A DNA stretch of 64,000 nucleotides, taken from contig FPIT01000005.1 of the NCBI GenBank assembly GCA_900119285.1, forward strand, positions 186,001 through 250,000, in the 5' to 3' direction. This DNA is from Prevotellaceae bacterium HUN156 (GTDB lineage: Bacteria; Bacteroidota; Bacteroidia; Bacteroidales; Bacteroidaceae). The translations under genes and the position numbers were made by a program. Positions 50,657-61,690 of this stretch are shown piece by piece; position 1 is the stretch's first letter; each line of letters opens with the position of its first letter. The notes beneath the pieces are model-generated. The model saw nothing but the letters and a program-made list of their open reading frames with translations, made no database searches and was not told the DNA's origin.

Positions 50657-53600
50657 TTACTTCACAATGACAGCCTTGCCATTGATTACGTAAACACCCT
50701 TCAGTCCGTTGAGAGACTTAGCCTGACCGCGTACCAGTTTACCATCGAGTGAGTAAACATCGACAGCCTTGCCATTGGCAATAATTTCGCTGATAGCAGT
50801 TTCTGAACCAATCGTAATAGTTGCAACAACAGGCTTAGACTCTGCACCAGTAGCATATACTGCGCTTACACCGAAGGTGCGCTCACCAGCCTCTACCTTA
50901 TCTGCAGCGACAGTGTAGGTAGTCTTGTCACCCTCTACGGTAGCAATCTTCTCGCCCTCGTAATAGATGTTGAACGAAGCAGCAACAGGAATAGAACCAC
51001 CAGCTGCATATGTTACATCGTCAATCAACAGACCGAAGATATCCTGAGAAGTGTGACGGATTGCAAAGAACTTAGTACCTGCAGGAAGATCGGCAGTAAC
51101 CTCAGTCCATTCAGTAGCATCCAGCTCAATCTCTGTTCCTACGATAGTGAAGCTCTCAGGATTGTTATCCGTTGAAGAAGCAAGAATTTCGAAGGTCTCA
51201 GCACCATACTGATCAGTGATTGCGCGAGCATAGAAGCTGATAGTCTGTGCATCACCTGACAATTCAGGAGAAATCAACCAGTGATCTGCAGCAGGAGTAT
51301 TAGATTCATCTGCAGGACAGAATGAAACCAAGAACTGCTCACCGCTATGAGGAGCGTAGCTTGATGCTACAGATGCTGAAACAGAAGCGGGATTAAATGG
51401 CATGAATGCCATTGGAGAATAGTTATTGGGGAATTCGGTTCCATTGAATCCGTATGTAGAAATACCATTTCCATCATACAAAGTCCAATCACCAAATGCA
51501 CCATTGTGCTCATCTGCCGTGATGCCGCCCAAGCCAAATGGCTCAAATACGGTCTCGTCATCGAAGTCCTCTGTAACAGTCTCCGCTGCAGCGCGAGCGT
51601 CTGCAGAAGCTACAGTCCAAGTGAGTTCTACACCAGCATCACCCTTATCTACAGCGGTGAGGCTCTCAGGAGCAGCAGCAGTAGGCTCCTTAACAGTAAT
51701 CAGAGTCTCTGCAGTGTTATCATCGGGATACAGCTCATTCTCATAGTCAACAGTAGCAGTCAGTGTTACATCGCCAGCCTCGTCAAAGATAGAAGTCTCG
51801 AAGTCAACATCGAATACATCTGTAGCGAATGATGCCAATTCATCGTCAGCAAGTACACTAGCAAGAACCTTCTCACCAGCCTTAACTGTTACGACATAAT
51901 CCTTAGCAGCATTCTCACCATCGTTGGTTACGGCAACAGCAATCTTAGCCTTCTGACCAGCAACGATAGACTTAGGAGCCTTGACAGCAACCTTCAGGTT
52001 GTACTCATAGAGATCCATCACGCGGATATCGTCCATAGTGATGTAATCACCCTTATCAGCAATTGCAGTACCCTCTGCATTTGCAGTATATGGAGTTGCC
52101 AACTGAGCAACGAACGAGAACTGAACGTAACGAGCAGCATCTGTGAAGTTAGCGAGAGAAACCTTATATGACTCGTAGTCTTCGGTCAAATCGATAGTAG
52201 AAACCAAAGTCTCATCACCACCATCCTTAGAAGCATAAACAAACAGCTTGCTAACATTAGGACTCTTAGCATTGAAGACGATTGTTGGATTTGAAGTACC
52301 CTTGATATTTACCTTACCAGACTGCAGGTAAACAACACCAGGTTCTTCGGTCATTAGGTCAAGAGCAACACCATCACCATCTGTATCCTCTTCTGAGATA
52401 CCAAGGAATGCATTAGAATCCCATACATAGTGGAGTGCAGAACCTGTGAAGCCTTCAATCAAAGGCAAATCGTAAGGAGCACCTGTCAGAGCCCATGTGT
52501 AAGCACCAGTCAATTCGTCACCTACTGCAGGAAGATCAGCGTCGGCCTTCAGAGCAACAACACCAAAGTACTTGTGTCCCTGATCGCCCTCGTCAACAGC
52601 ATAGTCGAAAGTACTAGATGTCTCACCAGTAACTGAGCCAAGAATACCATCAATAATAAGCTCCTGGAAGATCCATACGGTCTCAACATGTGCGCTTACT
52701 ACTGCATACTTCACATTAGCGGTATTAACATAACCACCATTTGCACCAGCAACCTCGCTCCAAGAGAAGCTAATAGTGTTAGCAGTTGTTCCAGTTACAT
52801 TGAGTTCTTCAATGTCACCTAACTCATCCTCACCAACAAATACGCTCTTCTTCTCAGACTTCAGACCATCGCCAGATGCGTTAGAAGCAACCAAGTAGTA
52901 GGTATAAGTCTTACCATTCTCAACATCGGTATCCTTCCAAGTCTTAGCAGCACCTACAGCAACATTAGTCAAAGTGTTAACCAAAACATTGTCGCGATAA
53001 ATCTTCACGTCAACAGTACCAGTCAGAGCATCACCATTGATTGCCTTTGCAGGAGCAGTGAATGCCAAGTTAGCCTCCAGAGCGCCCTCTGCGCCAGGAG
53101 TTGCAGCAAAGTCTGCAATTGCAGCAGGAGCTGTAGCCTCAGGAGCGAGCTCTACTGCCAATGCCTTAACGCTCAGGTTGAGTTTGTCAGGATCAGAAAT
53201 AGCATGGATTGCAATGAAATATGCACCATCCTCAGCAGGACTAAGAATTCCTTCATATTCATTATATGCACCGCCCGTCAATTCTGTAGGCTCAATAACG
53301 CTGATATTCAGACCTTCAACGGTAGCTTCCTTACCAGCCTTAACCTCGAACTTCTCAGCATAAGAACCAGAGTTCTTGGCAGTAACAATGATATTATAAT
53401 TCTTACCAGCCTTCAGGTTGAAGGGCAGCGTAATCAGATAATCGTCAGCAGCATTGCTACCATGATATGGATAGTAAGCGCCATTTGACTCACTCCAAAT
53501 CCAAGTCTTGTTATCACCATTGTTATCAATAACATTGAACTGATCCAACAGATTCTGTGAGAAATCAAAGGTATGAGGAACGTCCAAAGCTACAGAGAGG

Positions 53601-55750
53601 AAGATACTCTTCTCTTCACTCTTTTCACCATTACCAGCAGCATTGTAAGGAATTACCTGATAGGTATAAGTACCAATAGTCAGAGCTTCGTCATTATCAA
53701 CATAGCTAAGCTCTGCACCAGGAGTAACGCCCTCGGTCAAGCTCTTGATAACAACGCCATTACGCAGAATGTCGATCTTGGTCAGATCTGCCAAGTCGTC
53801 ACCACCCACAGTCTTAGTAGGAGCCTTGAATGAAACAACAGTCTCAAGCTTACCCTCAGTCTGAGCAAGAGCAAAGTCTGTAACAGCAGCAGGAGCAGCA
53901 GCTTCAACGCCAGCCTCTACGAGGAAGTTAGCGACAGCTAATCTAAACTGATCTGCATCACTGGTAGCATGAATACCAAAGTGGTAATAGCCAGTCGCAG
54001 CAACAGAAACATTGAAATTCTCGTATGTAACAAATGCAGTTGAAGTAACAGTTACTTCATCAAGAACACTCTGTGCAAGAGCAGAAGCCTTAGCCTCAGT
54101 ACCAAGTTTAACCTCAAACTTCTCTGGGAAGCTTGCACCTGAAGCCTTTGCATCAATAGCGAAATGATATTTCTTACCTGCCTCCAACTTAATAGCAGGT
54201 GAAATCAACCAGTCGTTAGCGGCATTAGCGCTATTCCACTTATATGATGTACCATAGCTTGAGTCAAAAGTCCATGTAGAACCATCCTTATTACTATCGA
54301 TAACACCAAAGTCGGCAAACAATTCTGCGCTAGTCAGTGCATTAGTATAAGGAACTGCATCAACATTTGCACCTGTAGTTGCTACAACCTCTTCAGGAGC
54401 ATCCTTAGAGATAACGATATTCTTATAAGCCTCCAAGTAGTAAACAGCATCCTTTTTAGCGTTGGCCAACAGCGTATTTACTGAAGTCAATGTCTTAGCA
54501 GCAGCATCATAGGTCATCTTGAAGTCTTGCAACTCAGCAGAACCTGCGCCTAATTCGCTAGAACCAGTAGCGTAGATCTCATAAGAACTATAATTACCTA
54601 AGAACTGCAAACCACTGAATGTTACAGTAGTACCATCAATAGTTCCCTTAATCCAAGAGTCGGGGAAGTTCTTGAAGATGCCACTAATATATACATCGTC
54701 ACCAACGAAAGCAACCTTAGTGAATCCATCATCATCACCAACACTGCCGACAACAGTCTGATCCTGATACCAGGTTTCTACAACAGCACCCTCAGGAAGT
54801 TCGATAGGCTGTGGAGCAACATAGTCTGGATCGTAAGTAAATACAGAACTATTATCTCCATAGCCAGCAAATGCATCATCATCAGTATAGAAGAGACCTG
54901 CGATAGTACCTGTAGCATTGTCAAAATCAAAACTTGTCTCTGTCAGAGAGATGGTATTTCCATCAACAGTCAGAATATATGGATCACCAGCCTTAGTTTC
55001 AACAAAACCATTGCTTGTATACGTTGCAAAGCCTGTACGCAATCCGTATCCGCCCTCTTCGTCATCCCAGAAGAGAACGACTTGACCAGCAGGAATGGTA
55101 ATGGTATTACCCACTTTTGTTCCCTTAATATAAGTATCTACACCTACCTGTGAGAAGAAGTCCTTAAAATATACAGTACCATCTGCAAGTTCTGTAATTT
55201 CGATATTACCACCCTGTTCTGTATAATAAAGAGAATTTCCATTTTTATACCAGCCAGTACCTGAGCGCTGATAAATTTTGGTTTCGCCCTCAGGGATGGC
55301 GGTGATAACACCATTTACTACAACTTCTTCAGCACGATGAGAAGCCCTTCTTACAGAAGGTTTTGCTGAATCAAACTTAATCTGACGTGCCTGATTAAAC
55401 AATACATTTGCAAAAACCTTGCCTTCTACCTGATGCATGGTTCCGTGCAATGTCGCACTCAAATTCTCCTCCATCTGCTTCTGCAGAATGGCCTTGTCTT
55501 CCTGAATTTTATCCAGACTGGCCTGCAGATAATTACCTTTAGCGGCAAATCCGCGGAAAGCCTGTCCTTCAAACTTGGCGTCAGCCTTCATTTTGGCATC
55601 TTTCGCCTTAGCGAGATCAGCTGGCTTAAGAATATTAGTCTTAAACGCAGAAACCTGCGCCTTAGACTGCTTCTTAGCAAACTGAGCATGAGTTGGTACA
55701 GCCAGCAATAATGCGGCTAATACCAAAAAAGAAGTAAACTTTTTACTCAT
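50657..55750 (-). CDS. Giant T9SS-secreted multidomain protein, paralogue 1
   Basis: A 1697-aa protein. Signal peptide MSKKFTSFLVLAALLLAVPTH plus AQ (1-23), an N-terminal unique region, then alternating choice-of-anchor-J-like modules (FGVIDSNKDGSTWTF, FNVIDNNGDNKTWIW, NWL-type DWLISPAIKL strands) and FN3 or CARDB-like domains (YNLKVAVKAPKSIVAGQKAK, VTNDGENAAKDYVV). It ends in a T9SS type A domain (VDVYSLDGKLVRGQ ... GVYVINGKAVIVK). It has no visible catalytic motif; adhesion or glycan/protein binding is the likely role. The next gene upstream is a close paralogue. Confidence 0.85.
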   Translation of the reverse strand: MSKKFTSFLVLAALLLAVPTHAQFAKKQSKAQVSAFKTNILKPADLAKAKDAKMKADAKFEGQAFRGFAAKGNYLQASLDKIQEDKAILQKQMEENLSATLHGTMHQVEGKVFANVLFNQARQIKFDSAKPSVRRASHRAEEVVVNGVITAIPEGETKIYQRSGTGWYKNGNSLYYTEQGGNIEITELADGTVYFKDFFSQVGVDTYIKGTKVGNTITIPAGQVVLFWDDEEGGYGLRTGFATYTSNGFVETKAGDPYILTVDGNTISLTETSFDFDNATGTIAGLFYTDDDAFAGYGDNSSVFTYDPDYVAPQPIELPEGAVVETWYQDQTVVGSVGDDDGFTKVAFVGDDVYISGIFKNFPDSWIKGTIDGTTVTFSGLQFLGNYSSYEIYATGSSELGAGSAELQDFKMTYDAAAKTLTSVNTLLANAKKDAVYYLEAYKNIVISKDAPEEVVATTGANVDAVPYTNALTSAELFADFGVIDSNKDGSTWTFDSSYGTSYKWNSANAANDWLISPAIKLEAGKKYHFAIDAKASGASFPEKFEVKLGTEAKASALAQSVLDEVTVTSTAFVTYENFNVSVAATGYYHFGIHATSDADQFRLAVANFLVEAGVEAAAPAAVTDFALAQTEGKLETVVSFKAPTKTVGGDDLADLTKIDILRNGVVIKSLTEGVTPGAELSYVDNDEALTIGTYTYQVIPYNAAGNGEKSEEKSIFLSVALDVPHTFDFSQNLLDQFNVIDNNGDNKTWIWSESNGAYYPYHGSNAADDYLITLPFNLKAGKNYNIIVTAKNSGSYAEKFEVKAGKEATVEGLNISVIEPTELTGGAYNEYEGILSPAEDGAYFIAIHAISDPDKLNLSVKALAVELAPEATAPAAIADFAATPGAEGALEANLAFTAPAKAINGDALTGTVDVKIYRDNVLVNTLTNVAVGAAKTWKDTDVENGKTYTYYLVASNASGDGLKSEKKSVFVGEDELGDIEELNVTGTTANTISFSWSEVAGANGGYVNTANVKYAVVSAHVETVWIFQELIIDGILGSVTGETSSTFDYAVDEGDQGHKYFGVVALKADADLPAVGDELTGAYTWALTGAPYDLPLIEGFTGSALHYVWDSNAFLGISEEDTDGDGVALDLMTEEPGVVYLQSGKVNIKGTSNPTIVFNAKSPNVSKLFVYASKDGGDETLVSTIDLTEDYESYKVSLANFTDAARYVQFSFVAQLATPYTANAEGTAIADKGDYITMDDIRVMDLYEYNLKVAVKAPKSIVAGQKAKIAVAVTNDGENAAKDYVVTVKAGEKVLASVLADDELASFATDVFDVDFETSIFDEAGDVTLTATVDYENELYPDDNTAETLITVKEPTAAAPESLTAVDKGDAGVELTWTVASADARAAAETVTEDFDDETVFEPFGLGGITADEHNGAFGDWTLYDGNGISTYGFNGTEFPNNYSPMAFMPFNPASVSASVASSYAPHSGEQFLVSFCPADESNTPAADHWLISPELSGDAQTISFYARAITDQYGAETFEILASSTDNNPESFTIVGTEIELDATEWTEVTADLPAGTKFFAIRHTSQDIFGLLIDDVTYAAGGSIPVAASFNIYYEGEKIATVEGDKTTYTVAADKVEAGERTFGVSAVYATGAESKPVVATITIGSETAISEIIANGKAVDVYSLDGKLVRGQAKSLNGLKGVYVINGKAVIVK

Positions 55751-55893
55751 AAAAGTGAAACAATTTAGTTAATTATAATATTTGATTTGAGTTGGATTTT
55801 CTTCACTACCTATCAATATGAGTTGGTTGTTCTCTCCATTATTATTAGTTCGCAAGTGTTCGGTTTACCCTATTAATTCGCAAATAACGAATG

Positions 55894-55925
55894 CAAAGGT
55901 AGTGTTTTTGTATCGAATAAACAAA
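55894..55925 (-). promoter_or_regulatory. Promoter of giant paralogue 1
   Basis: On the minus strand TTTG (55925-55922), 20 nt, TACCTTTG (55901-55894). The leader is about 137 nt. The rest of the 330-bp gap 55751-56080 holds only AT-rich sequence and the terminator at 56026-56052. Confidence 0.75.
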
Positions 55926-56025
55926 TTATTTTGTGTTTTTATTACGAAAAAATACATTTTCAATGAAATTTGTTACATATTGTTAGTTTTTTCATTTCTG
56001 CACACCTTATTATATATAAAGAAAA

Positions 56026-56052
56026 AAGTGCCCCGTTAAAAACAGGGCACTT
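56026..56052 (-). terminator. Terminator of giant paralogue 2
   Basis: An 8-bp stem, aagtgccc (56026-56033) with gggcactt (56045-56052). On the minus strand it is followed by tttttt, 29 nt after the stop codon. Confidence 0.8.
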
Positions 56053-56080
56053 GTAATATGTTTTGTAAAGAATGGAATCC

Positions 56081-59000
56081 TTACTTCACGAGGATGGTCT
56101 TGCCATTGATGACATAAACACCCTTCAAGCCATTGAGCGACTTCACCTGACTGCGTACCAGCTTACCATCGAGTGAGTAAACATCAACAGGTTTGCCATC
56201 GCTAACAATCTGACGGATGTCTGTACCAACAGTAATCATAGCAGTGGTAATCAAAGACTCACGACCATTAGCATAGACTGCACTGACACCGAATGAGTGT
56301 TCACCATCAGTAACCTTGTCAGCTGCAACAGTGTAAGTGGTCTTATCACCCTCTACGTCAGCAATCTTCTCACGATCGTAGTAGATATTGAATCCTACGA
56401 GTACAGGAATAGCGCGACTGAAGGTTACATCGTCAACAACCAAAGCCAGTTTGTTTGTGGTATTGAAGTGACGAATTGCAATATAACCAGTCTGACCTGC
56501 ATAGGCACTCAAATCAACAGAATACTGTGTCATCTCACTTGTTGCAACAAACTCGTCAGAAACCAGTGTGAAGGCTGCAGGATCATCAGCAGTTGTTGTT
56601 GAAACATATACTACGAAGTGCTCATCAGCACTAGTTGGTTCCTGACCGCATGCCCAGAAGCTGAAGGTTCCCTCCAATTTTGCCAACGGAGTAACCAACC
56701 AGTTATCTGGAGTCAATGCACGAGCGGCATTGCTATCATAGCTCTGTGAGTATACACTGCCGAGACCTGAATGAGTCTTAATATTTTGTCCTCCGGCATT
56801 GAGTTTCCAGTTCTTGCCATCTTCATCAGCATCAATCGTAGTAAATCCACCCATACCATTTTCAAAGGTCTCTGTTACAACATCTTCTGCAGCACGAGCC
56901 TCAGCACCAGGAGCATTCCAAGTAACTTCTACGCCATCTGCGCCCTTATCAGTTGCAACAACATTTGTAGGAGCAGGAACAGAAGGTGCGTCGATAGAAA
57001 TCAGTGTCTCTGCAACATTGTTATCAAGATTCTGATCACTTTCATATACTACCTCTGCAGTAATTGTAACGCCAGCACCGAAGTCTACTATAGAGGTCTC
57101 CAACTGAGCAGTGAATTCCTTACTCTGGTTTGGTTCCAAAGTTTCATTCACAGTCTGGTTGAGCAGTTCCTTATCTTCGGCCTTTACCTTAATAGTATAA
57201 CCAGTTGCGGCATTCTCGCCTTCGTTCTTCACTGTTGCAACGATTGTACCCTTCAGACCTGCCTCAACAGTAGCAGGAGCCTCAACCGTTACAGAGAGGT
57301 CGTTTGCAAAGAGGTCAACAATACGAATATTGTCAATCAACAATACATCTCCCCAAGTATCGGCAGTAGCTTCTGCGAAGTCTGCACTAATAGCAACTTG
57401 TGCATAGCGACCATTCTTCAGACTATTCAGAGAAACCTTTACGGTGGTATACTCAGAAGTTACAGGAACATCAGCCTGAACGGTAGTAAATTTAGCACCA
57501 TTGATGCTTCCCATTACACTCAACTTAGTAAGTGTCTCAGACTTCACGTCGAAGAACAATGTTGGGTTGAATGCATCCTTCAGGTTCAGCTTACCAGTGT
57601 TTACATAACCTACACCAGGTTTATCCAGTACATACATTTTCGCTGCAGAACCATCTTCATCAGAAGCATCGTCAGAGATATACATTCCTGCATTATCTGA
57701 ACCTGTCCAAAGATAATGGAATGATCCACCTTCGAAGCTCTCACCAAATGGCAGTGTGTAAGCAGCACCAACAATTCTTGAGACTGTCATAGGTTCACCT
57801 GCTCCCAACGTATTAACTGGGAACACAGCCCAATACTTGAAGTCCTGATCTCCTTCATCGGTATTCATCTCTAGTTCATAGCTATCAGCATCAGTAACTG
57901 AAGCCAATTGGTTATCTGTTACGAGCTGACTACCAGCAGGTGTTTCTTGAAGTTTGAGGCTCCAAAGCTGATAATTAACCTTTTCTGGGTCTACATAACC
58001 ACCGTTAGCACCTTGCTCACCAACCTTCTGCCATCCGAAGGTGATAGAAGTACCATTATCTGCAGCAGTCAAACCTGTCAAGGCCGCAGGAATATCAGTA
58101 CCCACAAATGCAGCCAAGTGATCAGTTCTTTGACCTGAACCTTCTGCATTTGAAGGAACTAGAAGATATTCATATATCTGACCATCTTCTACATCTGTAT
58201 CCTTCCAAGTTTGATCGGTACCATAAGGAAGATCCGTCATCGTTGCGATATGTACCATATCACGATAGATCTCAACGTCCATTGTTCCCTCAGCAGGTGT
58301 TCCGTCAAAGAAAGTATCTGGAGTTCTAAAAGCGAGGTTCACCTCTAAGGCGCCCTTAGCGCCAGGACTAACTGTAAAGTTTGTAATAGCAGCAGGAGAC
58401 TTCGGGCTTGCGCCAATACCCACAATCAATCTATTAATTGACAACCTAAGCATATTCGCATCAGAGATTGCGTGGATAGCTACATAATAGTCACCATCTT
58501 CTGTTACTGTGAAATTATTCTCAAAGTCTTCCTCAGTCACATTTGAAACCTCTGTTGGCTCTAAGATTGTAGTGCTAAGTCCCTCAACTGTAGGAACCTT
58601 ACCCATTTTAATCTCGAAGCGTTCTGGATAGGTCGCATTTGCAGCATATGCAGAAACAAAGACATGATAATTCTTGCCAGTTTTCAGATGGATTGGCAAT
58701 GATACCAAGTAATCATCACCCGCATGAAGTGAATTAAACATATAATATGCACCATACCCAGCATTCCACTCCCACGTAGAACCATCATTATTACCATCAA
58801 TAGTTTGGAATTGATCTACGGTTCCAGGGATAGTAAAGTCGGCCATATATGGAGGCTCGGCTACCATATAGAGGAATACAGCTACGCCTTCGCTCTTCAA
58901 ACCACTTCCTGAAGCATTATAGGCTACAACCTGATAAGTGTATGTTCCTGCAACGAGTGAAGGATCCTTATCTACATAACTATATTGAGCCCCTGGAGTC

Positions 59001-60991
59001 AAGTTCTCATCCAGAGTCTTGATAACTTCTCCATTGCGCAGAATTTCAATCTTAGTCAAGCTTGGCAAATTATCACCACCAAATGTCTTGGTTGGAGCAG
59101 TAAAGCTAATATTTGCCTCCAACTTATTTTCTGTAGGAACAACCGTCAGATCAGTAACAGCAGCAGGAGCTGTTGGCTCTACACCACTCTCAACAACAAA
59201 GTTACCAACAACAAGGTCAAATTTATTTGCATCAGAGATAGCATGAATACCAAAGTGATAATAACCAGTTTCAGCGACTGAGAAAGAAACATTCTCAAGT
59301 GTCTGAGGAGTATCCCATGTAATATTGGTTGGCTCCAATACCTGCAGAGTCATTGCAGAAGCCTTGGGTTCTGCACCGGCCTTCACCTCTAAGCGCTCAG
59401 GATATTGAACCGAAGCAGCAGCGGCATCAATAGCAAAACGATATTTCTTGCCAGCCTCCAACTTGATAGCAGGCGAAACAAGCCAGTCGTTAGCAGCATG
59501 TGCAGCACTATATGTATAATAGGTTTCAGAAGCTTTAAAGCCCCAAGTCTTTCCGTCATCATTGCTATCGATAACACCAAATTCGCCAAACAAAGCGGCA
59601 GTATTCAGTTCATTAACATAAGGTATAGCATCAACCTTTTCACCAGTTTCTGCTACAGGCTCCTCAAATACTGGTTCATTCTTAGAAATCAAGATGTCTT
59701 GATAACCCTCCACAAAGTACACCTCATCTTCTGAAGCATTAGCCAGCAGATAATTAACCGAAGTCAGTGTCTTAGCTGCAGCATCATAGGTCATCTGGAA
59801 GTCTTGCAGTTCTGAAGAAGAGCTATAGCCATTAGAGCCAAAGGCATAGACCAAGAAAGAGCTATATATGCCAACGAACTGATCACCAGCAAAGGTTACA
59901 GTGGTTCCATTGATAGTACCCTTAATCCATGAGCCTGGGAAAGTAGTAAAAATACCACTCAGATATACATCATTACCAACAAATGCTACTTTAGCTGTTG
60001 TCTGATCATATCTTGAAATAGCCGACTCTGCAATGGTCTTACCATTGTTATACCAAGTTTCTACATTAGCGCCATCAGGCAGCTGTACCAAATCAGGAAT
60101 AACAAATGTTGGGTCATAGGTCAATACCGTCGCATAATCACCATAATTTGCGAATGTGTCGTTTGTATAGAATCCAGCGATAGGAGTTTCTTCATCGGTA
60201 TCATTCAAGGTAATTACATCACCATTTACTGTAAAAGTAATATTACCTGCAGCTGGCACAAAGGTGTTGTTATACGTAGATCGAGCTACATAAAGTCCTA
60301 CACCATAATCCTTCCAAAAATAAATCATCTGATTAGCAGGAATTGTGATGGTATTACCAACTCTAGTACCCTTCACCCAAGTATTGGCTGCAACACCAGA
60401 AAGAATATCCTTGATATAAACCGTACCATCAGTTGTTTCAACGATTTCGGTTCTACCCTCCTGATCAGCAGTCCTCAACTTATTTACAGTAGAATTGTAA
60501 TAATACATCTTACCCGCACGAGTGTACATCTTGCTCACGCCCTCAGCAGGTGAAGTGATAATACCATGATTATCAATAACCTCTGCGCGACGAGAGTTTT
60601 TCTTTACAGAAGAAGTGTATGGAATCAAAGGAAGATTACGAGAAGACATACCACCTTTGTCAGACAACTCAGATGATTTACCCAACTTAACACTACAGAA
60701 GTTGGACGCCATCAGTTCTTCAAAAGATGCCTTGTCTTTTTGCACACTTCTAATAATAGACTTCACGTTCTTGCTCTCAGCATTTACCTGGCGGAAAGCA
60801 ACACCTACATTGTTTGCTGCAGTTGCCTTATCTTCAACTACTTGCATTAACTTTGAAGTCTGAAGCGTCAACGATTTATGTATAGGAAATCGTTCAGCCG
60901 TTGCCTTTTTTCTGGCATCCGTCTGCGCATGAATAGGTATAGCAAGCGCCAAAGCCGCTAACACCAAAAAAGATGTGAACTTTTTAGTCAT
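56081..60991 (-). CDS. Giant T9SS-secreted multidomain protein, paralogue 2
   Basis: A 1636-aa protein collinear with the 1697-aa neighbour: same signal peptide (MTKKFTSFLVLAALALAIPI), same order of choice-of-anchor-J modules (FGVIDSNDDGKTWGF, FQTIDGNNDGSTWEW, FTTIDADEDGKNWKL), CARDB-like domain (NDLSVTVEAPATVEAGLKG) and sorting domain (VDVYSLDGKLVRSQ ... GVYVINGKTILVK). The last module differs most: ENGMGGFTTID here, FGLGGITADE in paralogue 1. It arose by tandem duplication; divergence suggests different ligands. Confidence 0.85.
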   Translation of the reverse strand: MTKKFTSFLVLAALALAIPIHAQTDARKKATAERFPIHKSLTLQTSKLMQVVEDKATAANNVGVAFRQVNAESKNVKSIIRSVQKDKASFEELMASNFCSVKLGKSSELSDKGGMSSRNLPLIPYTSSVKKNSRRAEVIDNHGIITSPAEGVSKMYTRAGKMYYYNSTVNKLRTADQEGRTEIVETTDGTVYIKDILSGVAANTWVKGTRVGNTITIPANQMIYFWKDYGVGLYVARSTYNNTFVPAAGNITFTVNGDVITLNDTDEETPIAGFYTNDTFANYGDYATVLTYDPTFVIPDLVQLPDGANVETWYNNGKTIAESAISRYDQTTAKVAFVGNDVYLSGIFTTFPGSWIKGTINGTTVTFAGDQFVGIYSSFLVYAFGSNGYSSSSELQDFQMTYDAAAKTLTSVNYLLANASEDEVYFVEGYQDILISKNEPVFEEPVAETGEKVDAIPYVNELNTAALFGEFGVIDSNDDGKTWGFKASETYYTYSAAHAANDWLVSPAIKLEAGKKYRFAIDAAAASVQYPERLEVKAGAEPKASAMTLQVLEPTNITWDTPQTLENVSFSVAETGYYHFGIHAISDANKFDLVVGNFVVESGVEPTAPAAVTDLTVVPTENKLEANISFTAPTKTFGGDNLPSLTKIEILRNGEVIKTLDENLTPGAQYSYVDKDPSLVAGTYTYQVVAYNASGSGLKSEGVAVFLYMVAEPPYMADFTIPGTVDQFQTIDGNNDGSTWEWNAGYGAYYMFNSLHAGDDYLVSLPIHLKTGKNYHVFVSAYAANATYPERFEIKMGKVPTVEGLSTTILEPTEVSNVTEEDFENNFTVTEDGDYYVAIHAISDANMLRLSINRLIVGIGASPKSPAAITNFTVSPGAKGALEVNLAFRTPDTFFDGTPAEGTMDVEIYRDMVHIATMTDLPYGTDQTWKDTDVEDGQIYEYLLVPSNAEGSGQRTDHLAAFVGTDIPAALTGLTAADNGTSITFGWQKVGEQGANGGYVDPEKVNYQLWSLKLQETPAGSQLVTDNQLASVTDADSYELEMNTDEGDQDFKYWAVFPVNTLGAGEPMTVSRIVGAAYTLPFGESFEGGSFHYLWTGSDNAGMYISDDASDEDGSAAKMYVLDKPGVGYVNTGKLNLKDAFNPTLFFDVKSETLTKLSVMGSINGAKFTTVQADVPVTSEYTTVKVSLNSLKNGRYAQVAISADFAEATADTWGDVLLIDNIRIVDLFANDLSVTVEAPATVEAGLKGTIVATVKNEGENAATGYTIKVKAEDKELLNQTVNETLEPNQSKEFTAQLETSIVDFGAGVTITAEVVYESDQNLDNNVAETLISIDAPSVPAPTNVVATDKGADGVEVTWNAPGAEARAAEDVVTETFENGMGGFTTIDADEDGKNWKLNAGGQNIKTHSGLGSVYSQSYDSNAARALTPDNWLVTPLAKLEGTFSFWACGQEPTSADEHFVVYVSTTTADDPAAFTLVSDEFVATSEMTQYSVDLSAYAGQTGYIAIRHFNTTNKLALVVDDVTFSRAIPVLVGFNIYYDREKIADVEGDKTTYTVAADKVTDGEHSFGVSAVYANGRESLITTAMITVGTDIRQIVSDGKPVDVYSLDGKLVRSQVKSLNGLKGVYVINGKTILVK

Positions 60992-61097
60992 AAGCTATAA
61001 TTTTAGTTAATTATTGGATAAAAATTGATTCTTATATTTTCCTCTTCTAATTTAAAATTTTCCTAAATGTAGTAGTAATATACACACATTCCGCAGG

Positions 61098-61129
61098 CAA
61101 ATATAGTACATTTATATTATATATGCAAG
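61098..61129 (-). promoter_or_regulatory. Promoter of giant paralogue 2
   Basis: On the minus strand CTTG (61129-61126), 20 nt, TATATTTG (61105-61098). It is near-consensus, with a leader of about 100 nt. The 308-bp gap 60992-61299 otherwise holds AT-rich sequence and one hairpin. Confidence 0.6.
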
Positions 61130-61243
61130 TTTTTTCGTGTTTTTTTTCCAAAAAGTAATAGTTTACAACCAAGCATCAGCAACATCCCTCTATCATTTTA
61201 ATTAACATAACACGCATGAAATTTTGATTTAATTAACAAAAAG

Positions 61244-61275
61244 AAGGAAAGAAACGAAATTTCGTTCCTTTCCTT
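61244..61275 (-). terminator. Hairpin after the T9SS remnant
   Basis: An inverted repeat 61244-61259 with 61260-61275, 15 of 16 positions paired, centred on cgaaatttcg. On the minus strand it is followed by cttttt. It is retained although the gene before it is broken. Confidence 0.65.
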
Positions 61276-61299
61276 TATTTGCTTATTAAAAAAAACTGA

Positions 61300-61690
61300 C
61301 TACTTCAGCATTACAGTTTTGCCATTGATGACATAGACGCCCTTCAAGCCATTGAGTGACTTCGCCTGACTGCGTACCAGTTTACCATCGACTGAGTACA
61401 CATCAACAGGTTTGCCATCGACAACAAGCTTACTGATGCCTGTAGAAACAGTAACTTTTATGATAGCAGGCTTAGATTCTTTACCAGTAACATAGACAGC
61501 GCTAACACCAAAGGCGAGTTCTCCCTCAGTAATACCATTAGCAGCAGCGGTATAAGAGGAGTACCTGCAGGCAGTTCTGCAGTGAACTCTGCCCAGCCAG
61601 CCTCAGTAATCTTGCCATCATATACCTTATTAAAGCCCTCTGGCTTGTTATCGGTTGAAGATGCCAACACCTCAAAGGTCTCATTACTAA
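61300..61690 (-). pseudogene. Broken third copy of the giant T9SS protein (C-terminal remnant)
   Basis: Read on the minus strand, ETFEVLASSTDNKPEGFNKV and AEFTAELPAGT match paralogue 1 (ETFEILASSTDNNPESFTIV, ADLPAGT). The frame then shifts: the next homologous sequence, YTAAANGITEGELAFGVSAV, is in another frame and about 50 residues present in the paralogue are missing. It continues intact to the sorting domain end (GVYVINGKTVMLK, stop at 61300-61302). Upstream of about 61690 the homology stops. It is a deletion remnant. Confidence 0.88.

Noticed and set aside
53037..53363. Long antisense reading frames inside the giant T9SS genes, trmO and others
   Set aside because: They are composition shadows of strongly biased genes, with no motifs, promoters or recognisable families.
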